Assembly: GCF_025612915.1 (NCBI RefSeq)
Contig: NC_069117.1
Coordinates: 37,367,327 to 37,431,326 of the forward strand
Source of the DNA: Magallana angulata
Lineage: Eukaryota; Mollusca; Bivalvia; Ostreida; Ostreidae
Length of the DNA: 64,000 nt
Direction of reading: 5' to 3'
Shown: positions 38,755 to 48,838 of the stretch, piece by piece
Position numbering within the stretch: position 1 is the stretch's first letter
Layout: every line of letters begins with the position of its first letter
Notes under the pieces: generated by a model
What the model saw: only the letters and a program-made list of their open reading frames with translations
Databases searched by the model: none
Told to the model about the DNA's origin: nothing
Program-made: the position numbers and the translations under genes

Positions 38755-41700
38755 ACAAGAGGCCCAGGGGCCACATCGCTCACCTGAGCAACAATCTGAT
38801 CAAATTAGCATTACAGTATCAAAATATCTTGACAACTGAGTACAGTAGATCTTGCTAAAAAAAAAATTGAAAATCTGCCAATTTTTATCCACCTCTTATT
38901 TTTTCGTAAATACCAAGCCCATTTTGTTGTTGTACCTCTAAGATTTTTCTCTATTCCTATATACCCCCCCCCCCCCCCATTCCGTGGCCCCACTATTCTC
39001 TAGGGAATCATGGTTTCATCAAACTTAAATCTACCTTTAATCTCATAACCTGTGCTTTCAAACTAAGTACTGAGTTTTGGACCAAAAACTTTCCCAGAAT
39101 ATTTTTAAAGATTTTCTCTATATATTCCTATGTAAAAATTCAAACCGCCATCATGGTCCCGCCCTACCACTAGTGATTTTGCAAACTTGAATTTACACTA
39201 CCGGAGGATGCCTCTACAAAAGTTTAAGCTTTTCTGGCCAAATAATCTTTAAAAAGAAGATTTTGAAAGATTTTCTCTATATATTCCTAAGTAAAATTTC
39301 ATCCCCATTGTGGCCTCACCCTACCCCTGGACTATTATTTAAACAAACTTGAATCTATATGATCTGGGGATGCCTCCAATCAAATTTGGGCTTTCCTGGC
39401 CTAATACTTTTGAGAAGAAGACTTTTAAAGATTTTCTCTATATATAAAAATGTATCCCCCATTGTGGCCCCGCCCTACCCCCAGGGACCATGATTTGAAG
39501 AAACGTGAATCTACATCATCTGAGGATGGTTACACGCAAATTTTAGATTTCTTGGCCAAAAAGTTATTAAAAGAAATTTTTTAAAAGATTTTCTCTATAT
39601 ACTCTTATGTAAAAATTGATCCCCCAATTGTGGCCCCACCCTACCCCCGGGGACTATGATTTGAAGAAACGTGAATCTACACTACCTGAGGATGCTTCCA
39701 TTTTAATTTGAGCTTTCCTGGCCTAGTAGTTTTTGAGAAGAAGATTTTTAAAGATTTTCTCTATTTATATTCCTATGTAAGTTTTTGAGAAGAAGATTTT
39801 TAAAGATTTTCTCTATTTATATTCCTATGTAAAACCTGATCCCCCAATTGTGGCCCTACCCTACCCCCGGGGATCATGATTTGAACAGACTTAAATCTAC
39901 ACTACCTGAGGATGCTTCCATTTTAATTTGAGCTTTTCTGGCCAAATTGTTTTTGAGAAGAGGATTTTTAAAGATTTTCTCTATATATTCCTATTTAAAA
40001 CTTGATCCCCCTATTGTGGCCCCACCCTACCCCCGGGGACCTTGATTTAAACAAACTTGAATCTACACTACCTGCGAATGCTTCCACTCAAAGTTGAGCT
40101 TTCCTGGCCTAGTAGTTTTTGAGAAGAAGATTTTTAAAGATTTTCTCTATTTATATTCCTATGTAAAACTTGATCCCCCAATTGTGGCCCCATCCTACCC
40201 CCGGGGACCATGATTTGAACAAACTTAAATCTGCATTTCCTGAGCATGCTTCCAATTTAATTTGAGCTTTTCTGGCCTAATAGTTTTTGAGAAGAAGATT
40301 CTTAAAGATTTTCTCTATATATTCCTATGTAAAACTTGATCCCCCAATTGTGGCCCCATCCTATCCCCGGGGACCATGATTTGAACAAACTTAAATCTGC
40401 ATTTCCTGAGCATGCTTCCATTTAAATTTGAGCTTTTCTGGCCTAATAGTTTTTGAGAAGAAGATTTTTAAAGTTTTTCTCTATATATTCCTATGTAAAA
40501 CTTGATCTCCCTCTTGTGGCCCCTCCCTACCCCCAGGGACCATGATTTGAAGAAACGTGAATCTACATCATCTGAGGATGGTTACACGCAAATTTTAGAT
40601 TTCTTGGCCAAAAAGTTATTAAAAGAAATTTTTTAAAAGATTTTCTCTATATACTCTTATGTAAAAATTGATCCCCCAATTGTGGCCCCACCCTACCCCC
40701 GGGGACTATGATTTGAAGAAACGTGAATCTACACTACCTGAGGATGCTTCCATTTTAATTTGAGCTTTCCTGGCCTAGTAGTTTTTGAGAAGAAGATTTT
40801 TAAAGATTTTCTCTATTTATATTCCTATGTAAAACCTGATCCCCCAATTGTGGCCCTACCCTACCCCCGGGGATCATGATTTGAACAGACTTAAATCTAC
40901 ACTACCTGAGGATGCTTCCATTTTAATTTGAGCTTTTCTGGCCAAATTGTTTTTGAGAAGAGGATTTTTAAAGATTTTCTCTATATATTCCTATTTAAAA
41001 CTTGATCCCCCTATTGTGGCCCCATCCTACCCCCGGGGACCTTGATTGAACAAACTTAAATCTGCATTTCCTGAGCATGCTTCCAATTTAATTTGAGCTT
41101 TTCTGGCCTAATAGTTTTTGAGAAGAAGATTCTTAAAGATTTTCTCTTTATATTCCTATGTAAAACTTGATCCCCCAATTGTGGCCCCATCCTACCCCCG
41201 GGGACCATGATTGAACAAACTTAAATCTGCATTTCCTGAGCATGCTTCCAATTTAATTTGAGCTTTTCTGGCCTAATAGTTTTTGAGAAGAAGATTCTTA
41301 AAAGATTTTCTCTATATATTCCTATGTAAAACTTGATCCCCCAATTGTGGCCCCATCCTACCCCCGGGGACCATGATTTGAACAAACTTAAATCTGCATT
41401 TCCTGAGCATGCTTCCAATTTAATTTGAGCTTTTCTGGCCTAATAGTTTTTGAGAAGAAGATTCTTAAAGATTTTCTCTTTATATTCCTATGTAAAACTT
41501 GATCCCCCAATTGTGGCCCCATCCTACCCCCGGGGACCATGATTGAACAAACTTAAATCTGCATTTCCTGAGCATGCTTCCAATTTAATTTGAGCTTTTC
41601 TGGCCTAATAGTTTTTGAGAAGAAGATTCTTAAAGATTTTCTCTATATATTCCTATGTAAAACTTGATCCCCCAATTGTGGCCCCACCCTACCCCCGGGG

Positions 41701-42166
41701 ACCATGATTTGAACAAACGTGAATCTACACTTCCTGAGGATGCTTCCATTTAAATTTGAGCTTTTCTGGCCTAATAGTTTTTGAGAAGAAGATTTTTAAA
41801 GATTTTCTCTATATATTCCTATGTAAAACTTGATCTCCCTCTTGTGGCCCCTCCCTACCCCCGGGGACCATGATTTGAACAAACGTGAATCTACACTACC
41901 TGAGGATGCCTCCACACAAGTTTAAGCTTTTCCGGCTGAATAGTTTTTGAGAAGAAGATTTTTGAAAAATACCAACAAATTTTTAATAATTCTCAATTAT
42001 CTCCCCTTTAAAAAGGGCGTGGCACTTCATTTGAACAAACTTGAATCCCCTTGACCTAGTGGTGCTTTGTGCCAAATTTGGTTGAAATCTGTCCAGTGGT
42101 TCTTGAGAAGAAGATGAAAATGTGAAAAGTTAACAACGACAACGACGACAACGACAGACAACGGAC

Positions 42167-42198
<32 letters not shown>

Positions 42199-42215
42199 TG
42201 GCTCAGGTGAGCTAA
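38755..42215. mobile_element. Helitron-like non-autonomous element with ~166-bp satellite core
   Basis: The left end reads ACAAGAGGCCCAGGGGCC and then GCTCACCTGAG at 38,778-38,788. The right end has the exact reverse complement CTCAGGTGAGC at 42,202-42,212. There it forms the 3' arm of a hairpin, GCTCACTTGAGCC-TTT-GGCTCAGGTGAGC (12 of 13 pairs), followed by CTAAAAATG. A hairpin just before a CTAA end fits a Helitron or helentron. Between the ends lie about 18-20 tandem copies of a ~166-bp unit marked by GAAGAAGATTTTTAAAGATT, TTGTGGCCCC and CTACCCCCGGGGACCATGAT. A short AACGACAACGAC run lies near 42,135. Pearl-type bivalve repeats are the alternative class. No protein is encoded. Strand is uncertain. 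Confidence 0.7.
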
Positions 42216-42426
42216 AAATGTTAATGCAAACATATTTTAATGAGGTTATATTGAGTATATCCTAAAAAACTAGTAATAAGAAAAAAAATAGTGTTTATAC
42301 AGCAGATCTAGAAATCAATAACGACAAATTAAAATATACCGGTATATTATAATTCAACATTATGTTATAATAATAAACATTTAAAACAAAAATAAGTTTA
42401 AATTTTTTTAAAAAGACCACCAGTTT
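42216..42426. other. No feature seen
   Basis: AT-rich spacer between the satellite-cored element and a tRNA-like relic. Confidence 0.4.
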
Positions 42427-42490
42427 GATTTGACCCCAAAACACTGCACGTTTGTATTCACTAAACCAGGACGAAACCACTGAGCCATGC
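42427..42490 (-). repeat. tRNA-derived SINE or tRNA pseudogene relic
   Basis: On the minus strand TGGCTCAGTGG resembles a tRNA A box, and GGGGTCAAATC, ~40 nt on, a degraded B box. The spacing suits a tRNA-derived SINE head. The cloverleaf is poor, so it is not a working tRNA gene. Confidence 0.4.
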
Positions 42491-42494
42491 GAGA

Positions 42495-42845
42495 CTTGAC
42501 AATATGCTCTATAAAGTACTGTTTGAAACAACATTGTCGACATATCAATGGACTTTGTTTTTTATCCTTTAAAAAATAATTTGAAAAATTACATAATTAG
42601 TCATCTCTCCATCTTTTTTTAAAAAGCGACATTTTAATGTTGAAATATGTTATCTTTACACGTTTCAAATTTGTGGAGAGAAGACCCAGACACAACAAAA
42701 TCATTTAAAAACAGTTGTAAATAAGTACTAGGATTTTGCATGAATTGCATCGTGTTGCTGTATTAAGACCCATATTATGATAAAAACTTTTTGCATTTCA
42801 AAAATTTTTCCACTCATTCCACGTCCAATAGAAACCAAATAACGG
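42495..42845. repeat. Dispersed ~330-bp repeat, inverted partner of 54,060-54,390
   Basis: Shared blocks include CACGTTTCAAATTTGTGGAG, AAAAGCGACATTTTAA and GAAACAACATTGTC. All occur as reverse complements, in reverse order, at 54,060-54,390. Confidence 0.6.
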
Positions 42846-42889
42846 TTATAAATCGAAAAATATTCAAAATTAATTGATGAAATTTTCAC

Positions 42890-43400
42890 TCTCTTTGTGT
42901 GCCCAGATTCCTGCCTATTATCATATTGGCCAAATCTGGCTCATACTTCACCCCCAGAGTGGCTTTGGGTAAATGGTGTGCAGTGACCTTGAACCATGTT
43001 TTAGGTCCAAGATTAAGGTCCTAGCAGAATAGTATATAAAATCCTCGTCAGGGGCTAATCTTCTCTCGCCATGGTCCAATCTGGCTCATACTACACAGTG
43101 TGTGCAGTGACCTTGAATGAAGTTTGTGGGTCAAGGTCATGTTGGACCAGGCATAAATCCTTTTTTTCAGTGCATATATACTTTCCACTAAGCCCTATTT
43201 GGCTCATACTTCACATAAACAGAACTTTTGAGTAAAGGGTGTGTAGCGACCTTAAACCAATTTTCAAGGTTAAATGTGAAGGTCATAGCATAATTAAATA
43301 AAAAATCCTTGACAGGAGCATATCTGCTCTCTCTTTGCTCCAATCTGGCTCATATTTCACCCACATGGTGCCTTTGATAAAAAGAGTATGCAGTGACTTT
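42890..43400. repeat. Degenerate tandem repeat, ~150-bp unit
   Basis: Four diverged units share AATCTGGCTCATACTTCA, GTGTGCAGTGACCTTGAA and CAAGGTCA-type blocks. No coding capacity. Confidence 0.6.
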
Positions 43401-43714
43401 GAAGTTCTTTCAGTCAAAATTCTATTAAACGATAAAGTTGTATTGAGAGTTCAAAGAATGCTAATAAAACGTATTGGGTATAAGTTTTCTTGACTAAAAA
43501 ACTCGCCAAGACGAAGCACCACCCATATGACCATGCAGTGAGACCATGTTTATTATACCACATAAAGAATCGTAGTTTCGTAGATAAGATACCAGAAATT
43601 TGTTAATTCGTTTAATGCGATACAGTGTAAAGTGTATTTTACAAGACTTTCGTTCAAATCATGAAATTAAATAATTCAAATTAAATGATATTAATTCATA
43701 TAGTGGTTTATGTC

Positions 43715-43911
43715 ATAGGCGTCGGAACCCCGGGGGGGGGGGGGGGGGCTAGGGGGGGGCTTAGCCCCCCCACTTTTTTAGCAAAGTTATACCTAACCAT
43801 TAGAAACATAGAATGAAAGAGGGTTCAGCCCCCCACTTTTTCTCACAGGAAAGACTATTGTTCCTAAATTGATGTTGAAAGATTGAAAAGTTGGATTTAG
43901 AAGCATACAAG

Positions 43912-43945
<34 letters not shown>
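43715..43945. repeat. Poly-G/poly-C-bearing repeat
   Basis: CATAGGCGTCGGAACCCC is followed by a G run, a GGGGGGGCTTAGCCCCCCC palindrome, AGCCCCCCACTTTTT repeated about 80 bp on, and then a ~32-bp C run. It looks like a dispersed repeat with expanded homopolymers. Open frames through it are artefacts. Confidence 0.5.
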
Positions 43946-43947
<2 letters not shown>

Positions 43948-44384
43948 TATCGATTGGCGACCTTGGTAAAATCCCGGACTGCACGAAATAATCATGACGA
44001 TGCCAGACTCCAAGTCTCACAGGAGACGATTTGGCTGTTTCTTTTAGCTAACGTACTTTTGTACATCATCAGTAATTTAGTGGATTTTACTAACTTTTCA
44101 TAATCAGTTTATTAATTAGTTAAAGATGATAATATAAACAATAAAATGCTTTCTTTGATGATTCATGCGGGTTATGAAGGTAGCGATCATTGCAGGAAAA
44201 ATTCACATAACCCGTTAACTCCGTAAAATGCAAGGATACCATCTAAATACCGGTACTTCTTTTTTATTTCATTTCATTTTTAACGTATGAAAAATAGATA
44301 ACATCTTAATGATGAAAAAAAACTTTTCGGCTGTGCATCTTAATTTCGTAAGAAAATGAGGGAATCATACTTAGTAGATGTAAT
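43943..44384. repeat. Composite TIR repeat, copy 2
   Basis: CTGTTTATCGATTGG, CGGACTGCACGAAATAATCA, CTCACAGGAGACGATTTGGC and the hairpin (44,149-44,222) match 54,480-54,898 in the same orientation. It ends GAGGGAATCATACTTAGTAG, the inverted terminal sequence. Confidence 0.55.
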
Positions 44385-45164
44385 TATTAACGGATAAAAG
44401 ATGCAAACATTATTCACTCTGTATGAACGACACACTTATTTGACATTGTTTGATGCGCATCTGAAGCAAGACAGCAAAACACTGTCTGTGCAAGATACTG
44501 CGGATACATGGGAAATTCTATCCAAGAATAAATTATATTTCATATTTTAATTGTAGTTTCACTTATTCATTTTTACTAACACTTTACTACATTGTGTAAT
44601 TCATCATTTAGAAGTCCGAGCAACCCGAATGTCTCCATTGGAAAGCAACTGACTAACTTTCGCGGCCGATATACGGTATATACACACACACCTCATAAAG
44701 CATCGACAGTTGAGGAGCTTGTAGTATAATCCATGATCTGAGACGCTCCCAAAAGTTCCTCACGCTTTTATTCTTTAACATCAATATGGAAAAGGGGATG
44801 TTCCAAATAAAACACACTGTACTATAGATCACATCCAACCAATCGATTAAAACAATGTGCCAATTAAGTGTTAATATTTTATTCTTTAATAAACAAATGC
44901 TTTTTGAACATTTCATCATATCAAGTGATTTAGTCATTAATTAAATATATCACCTATATTTGTATCAGAGTGCTTTGCATTTGATCTGTTGTGTTATCAT
45001 AGACTGACAGACTGTGAGACAACATCGGATGCTGAAGGAAAACACTATATTTTGATAAAATAGAAGCCAAGGGTTTTCGCTCCAAAATATTGTGTTTTGT
45101 TATTTCAAAGTGAATGTGATTGAAGCTGCATTATCTAATCTTCATCTTAATCAACTTATTCAAC
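44385..45164. other. No feature seen
   Basis: Unassigned AT-rich sequence. A 94-codon open frame on the minus strand (44,653-44,937) shows no recognisable family or splice context. Confidence 0.35.
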
Positions 45165-45430
45165 TATGTGGCCATATTAGCCCTACATAAGGGCATCAAC
45201 ACCGAAAACAGGGGTTATGACTTTCACAATTTAGGTAGAATGCTTCATGAAAACCATGCATTCAGTTTATCTCCCTTTATGCTATGGAAGTAGAGGATTG
45301 GGATTTTCTAAGATTGAACAAATTTTCACTTGGTATATGGCCATATTTGCCCATCCAACGGCCTGAACCCCGACACATAAATTTCAAATTCGGTAGAGGG
45401 ATTCATGAACATTATATTTATGCATTTAGT
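45165..45430. repeat. Degenerate tandem dimer, ~170-bp unit
   Basis: Two diverged copies share TGGCCATATT(A/T)GCCC, the AATTTAGGTAGA / AATTCGGTAGAG block, TTCATGAA and ATGCATT(T/C)AGTTT. It lies just beyond the last host-gene exon. Confidence 0.45.
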
Positions 45431-45890
45431 TTTTCTCAAAAACAAATGAATGAGAGCATATAAGTTTTCCGAAAAATAGAAGAGTTATAGATTTGCAACA
45501 CTCTTCTTTAAGCGAAGAACTGTAGCTCTTCAGGACTTTCACCTCAATTTTCCCGTATGCTAGTAGCTTGTCTGCTACATATATGCAGCTGCTCACAGGA
45601 AATTCAGTCAAAATTGTTGATATATGTGTAGAGAGACACAACATTTTCTTTGCAAGCACACCAGGTAAATTATTTTCAGAATGGCAGTACCGGGTAGTTG
45701 ATTTTTTCATCAGAGATAAAAGAAAATTGAAGTCTACAGCATTTCATTACTAAAAGACTCCTAAATTTCTTAACCTCTGGCTTTTATGCTGGAATTTTTG
45801 GTCAATTTTCCTGAAAAAAATTATAAAATACGAATGATATACATGTATATAGAAATTAAAGCTCATATCTACATGTAAATTTAAGACATT

Positions 45891-45983
45891 GGATGGCAGT
45901 GCATCAGATAGAAGATAATATCATAGAAAATCATATGTCCCTTATCTACATTTATATCTTCATTTCATCACTGCAAGCCATCC
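45891..45983 (-). ncRNA. Box C/D snoRNA candidate with long terminal stem
   Basis: Minus strand, 93 nt. The ends GGATGGC and GCCATCC pair perfectly and are followed by TGCA/TGCA. Box C is GTGATGA (45,965-45,971) and box D is CTGA (45,904-45,907). The 3' end is 79 nt before the acceptor at 45,811. An inner GAAGATA/TATCTTC pairing is also possible. No rRNA target was recognised. Confidence 0.6.
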
Positions 45984-46323
45984 AACATTGCGAAATTACA
46001 TGCAATACTGATAAAAAATTAAATAACATATAATTTGCTTTTTATCATAAGCTATGTTTGTCACTGACTTAACAGACAACATCGGGTACACAACTACTGT
46101 TTAACATAAAGCAATCCCCTTTTTAAAGCCTTAAAATATTGAGGCATAGTGGGAGTACATCATCTCAAACCATGGCCATTAATGTACAATCCTGATGTTA
46201 TGTGAATATTCAGGTGGGTTCAGGTGTTTGAACAAGTGGGCCATAAATAGCTAGAGAAGAATGATTCCTTGAAAAACACAAACTCAATTTCTTAAAAAGA
46301 CCACAAGTATGTTTGATATTTGC

Positions 46324-46402
46324 CTCAGTATCAGGCAGAAAATCTTCCTCACAGACATCAGAGAGAAAGTTCAAGAGTAAAACATCATCATCATCTACTG
46401 AG
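46324..46402 (-). ncRNA. SNORD21: Box C/D snoRNA, U21-like (28S target)
   Basis: Minus strand, 79 nt. The terminal stem CTCAGTA/TACTGAG is perfect. Box C (GATGATGA) follows at once, box D (CTGA) directly precedes the 3' arm, and an internal D' CTGA is present. Upstream of D', CTCTTGAACTTTCTCT is complementary to the conserved 28S segment AGAGAGAGUUCAAGAG with one G-U pair. That region is the target of U21/U18-type snoRNAs; the exact name is inference. The 3' end is 71 nt before the acceptor at 46,251. A 72-codon open frame across it is fortuitous. Confidence 0.75.
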
Positions 46403-46786
46403 TCTACAATATCAACATCCATGTTCAATTTTTAAAAATAAAATGTGAACGTTACATTTATATTCTTTGTGCTCACATAAAATTTTGGAATCATCCTGTG
46501 ATGCAAAAGTCTACCCATAGAGTTTTACATAATTTATTGCAAAGTTATCTATCAATAGTAAAAATACTGGTATATGTCTTTTAAAGTTGCATAGTTCTTC
46601 TGGAGGGATAATATTCATGACTTAATAATAAAAATTTGTTCAGGGCTATCTTGTTAAATTACTTGTAAGCAAACATGAAGTTCGATAAATACATCGTTAC
46701 CTCATATCAGGTCATATGATTTATACTACAAGACAATAGATACACTTTACAATCATTTTATGGAATGATACCTTTATATATTCAAA

Positions 46787-46857
46787 GCACAGTTTCAGAA
46801 TAAAATCCTCCTCATTTTATTTCGGAGAGGTCGTAAAATTTTCATCATATTCCGTGC
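46787..46857 (-). ncRNA. Box C/D snoRNA candidate
   Basis: Minus strand, ~71 nt. GCACGG/CTGTGC ends form a 6-bp stem with one G-U. Box C is ATGATGA and box D is CTGA. A C'-like ATGAGGA and a D'-like CCGA lie inside. The 3' end is about 60 nt before the acceptor at 46,726. Target not recognised. Confidence 0.5.
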
Positions 46858-47151
46858 ATTCAATATAAATGGTCACTATTTTATAAAATTTGAAATCACT
46901 TAAAAAAAATATCTGTCTGTATGTAGCAGTATGAAACCAGAGCACCAAGAATCAATTCATATAATTTCATTAGCAGGAAAATGATACAAAAAATCATTAG
47001 CAGTGCTTCTGAATTTATAAAAATGCAAGTTATGCTTACTTTTGAAGCCCCCCACCCTTCCCCTGAATGGATCTAACAAAATTCATTTTAAGCTTATTGA
47101 TTGTTAGTCTCATGGGAATTTAAACTTGGTAAACTTTACACATTTTGTGGC

Positions 47152-47211
47152 AAGCATCAGATATCCGCAGTTTATTCTTCAGGAGCTCAGATAAACTAGT
47201 CATCACACACT
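47152..47211 (-). ncRNA. Box C/D snoRNA candidate (weak stem)
   Basis: Minus strand. Box C is GTGATGA (47,200-47,206) and box D is CTGA (47,157-47,160). The terminal stem is poor. Support comes mainly from its place about 80 nt before the acceptor at 47,073, in an intron with no other candidate. Confidence 0.4.
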
Positions 47212-47570
47212 TTACACAAAATGTACCCAATAGGAGGCTAAACTTAAAAAAAAAAAGCTTTTAAAAAATAAAGAGTGCTTAAAAGACAAACAGGAAATTA
47301 ACTACTTTAAATATTACAATTTTATAACAGTTTATTTAACTAAGAAAAAACACAAGCTGAAGTAACCTGTTACTTTGAACTTTTATAGACAGGGTTAACT
47401 GAAAAATCATCATCTTTTTCCTCGATAGTAAATCTGTTAGGTCGATTATTAATGACATTCAAGTTCATGTTTATGAAAATGTAACAAGTTAATGATTTTA
47501 CTATAAAATTAACATAATAAGCTTACAATTTCATATTCAAAATTCAAAAAGATAACATATTGTCTAAAAG

Positions 47571-47660
47571 GCAGTTCAGACATCCAAGGAAGGATTAGTC
47601 CATCATCGGAGTACCTCTGGTGGAAACCGCGAATGGAGAAAAGATTTTCATCACCACTGC
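47571..47660 (-). ncRNA. SNORD14: U14 (SNORD14) box C/D snoRNA, copy 1
   Basis: Minus strand, 90 nt. The GCAGT/ACTGC terminal stem encloses box C GTGATGA and box D CTGA. Both diagnostic U14 antisense elements are present: CATTCGCGGTTTCCACCAGA (domain A) and CCTTCCTTGGATGTCTGA (domain B, complementary to the universal 18S ACAUCCAAGGAAGG). U14 is needed for 18S processing and guides one 18S 2'-O-methylation. It begins 48 nt after the donor of exon 47755-47709. Confidence 0.95.
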
Positions 47661-47825
47661 CCGTTCTCTGATTGCCAAAGATTCATAAATCCAATTACCA
47701 ATACTTACCAATAGCTGCATCATTATCTGAACTACATTACCAATCAACTTTCAATCTAAAACAAATGAAAATTAACACATTAAAATAGAATAAATTCTTC
47801 AAAATTTTGGCAGGGCTGTTAGAAA

Positions 47826-47896
47826 GAAAATCAGATACTTGTTTTAAATCTCTTCATTCTATTCAGAGAGATTCCCACAAGAATTTCATCATTTCA
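47826..47896 (-). ncRNA. Box C/D snoRNA candidate antisense to 28S GAGAUUCCCAC
   Basis: Minus strand, ~71 nt. Box C is ATGATGA (47,886-47,892) and box D CTGA (47,831-47,834), with an A/T-rich terminal stem. An internal CTGA (D') is preceded by GTGGGAATCTC, complementary over 11 nt to a highly conserved 28S segment. The 3' end is about 70 nt before the acceptor at 47,756. Confidence 0.6.
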
Positions 47897-48554
47897 GTAT
47901 AAATTTAGAAAAAATAAAACATGTACACAAATTAATATGAAAGCTGCAATTTGTTTTATGTCCACCTAATTATGCCCAATCTACAATTATTGGCCCAACC
48001 AGTTGTTTGTCCTTCCCAGGCACTGATTGACTTGCTGATTTTAATTCCACTAATATAGGACAAGTCTTCAAAATTCTAAACTATACAAATATGACCAAAA
48101 AAAGTTTACTTTTAAGAATTTTCTTAGTACTTTCAGATTTTTTCCATGTAAAACTAGTTTCATAATCAGTTATTATCAAGACCTTTCATGTTGAAGTTTA
48201 AGTTTTCTTGGGAGGAGTTCACCAACTTGTGATCATCTCCTTCTGAAAGCATAGGTTTCCATCTAATCAACTTAATACCCTTAACAATGTTCTAAAGAGG
48301 ATGGAAAGTGGACATTTTTAGAACAATGCTTCAAGACTGTACACAAATATGATAAGAATTGCTCAAATGAGCCACTGTCGCAGGTAAGCCCAACATACAA
48401 TGTCATTTCTTGGCCTATATTCATACATGGGGCAATCAACAGAAATACTGGTAATAAAATTTTTTTTTCAAGAAAGCAAACTTAAAAAATTTCCATATTA
48501 ATTTAGCAGAGTGACACAGGCGCTTTGGTTATCAAAAATATGAGAATTTTCAAA

Positions 48555-48644
48555 GCAGTTCAGACATCCAAGGAAGGATTAATCCATCATCGGAAAACCT
48601 CTGGTGGAAACCGCGAATGGAGAAATGATTTTCATCATCACTGC
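48555..48644 (-). ncRNA. SNORD14: U14 (SNORD14) box C/D snoRNA, copy 2
   Basis: Minus strand, 90 nt, differing from copy 1 at only a handful of positions, all outside the two 18S-complementary elements. Same GCAGT/ACTGC stem and box D CTGA; box C region reads GTGATGATGA. It begins 78 nt after the donor of exon 48763-48723. Confidence 0.95.
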
Positions 48645-48838
48645 TGATAAATTCTCACAAGTTTTTTTTTTATGTAACTCTATGATAAAGGGAAACAAAA
48701 TTTTCAAATAATTCCATATTACCTTTTTAATACATGTACTGCCCACAGTCCAATAGCTATTTCCTGCAACAAAAGATTATTGGACATTACAATATAGCAC
48801 TATAGTAAAAATATCTTTAGACCAAAATACATTAATCA

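Larger units (their letters stand above)
45775..48763 (-). ncRNA. Multi-snoRNA host gene (non-coding UHG type)
   Basis: Short minus-strand exons with good GT-AG borders were read at 48763-48723, 48242-48183, 47755-47709, 47398-47367, 47072-47040, 46725-46701, 46250-46188 (weaker donor) and 45810-45775. The introns hold box C/D snoRNAs, listed separately. Most snoRNA 3' ends lie about 60-80 nt before a 3' splice site, the classic spacing for intron-processed C/D snoRNAs. Exon 47755-47709 has stops in all three frames, and the first two exons do not join in an open frame, so the spliced RNA looks non-coding, like UHG/GAS5-type hosts. An additional snoRNA at 48,839-48,914 implies at least one more 5' exon above 48,915. 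The transcript would run away from BiP. Confidence 0.7.

Noticed and set aside
38755-42215. CRISPR-like regular repeats
   Set aside because: Long, diverged ~166-bp satellite units with no spacers, in eukaryotic DNA.
45426-45710. 94-codon minus-strand open frame
   Set aside because: No recognisable family, partly over a degenerate tandem repeat, and below the last well-supported host exon.
45650-45714. CTGATGA...CTGA pair on the minus strand beyond the last host exon
   Set aside because: Box C has C at its first position, there is no terminal stem, and no downstream acceptor at the usual distance.
46210-46428. 72-codon minus-strand open frame with an acidic start (MDVDIVDSVDDDD)
   Set aside because: It overlaps a box C/D snoRNA whose boxes explain the Asp codons (repeated GATGATGA), and it crosses a probable 3' splice site.
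47396-47412. A further box C-like GATGATGA on the minus strand
   Set aside because: No box D within range; it lies at a probable exon acceptor.
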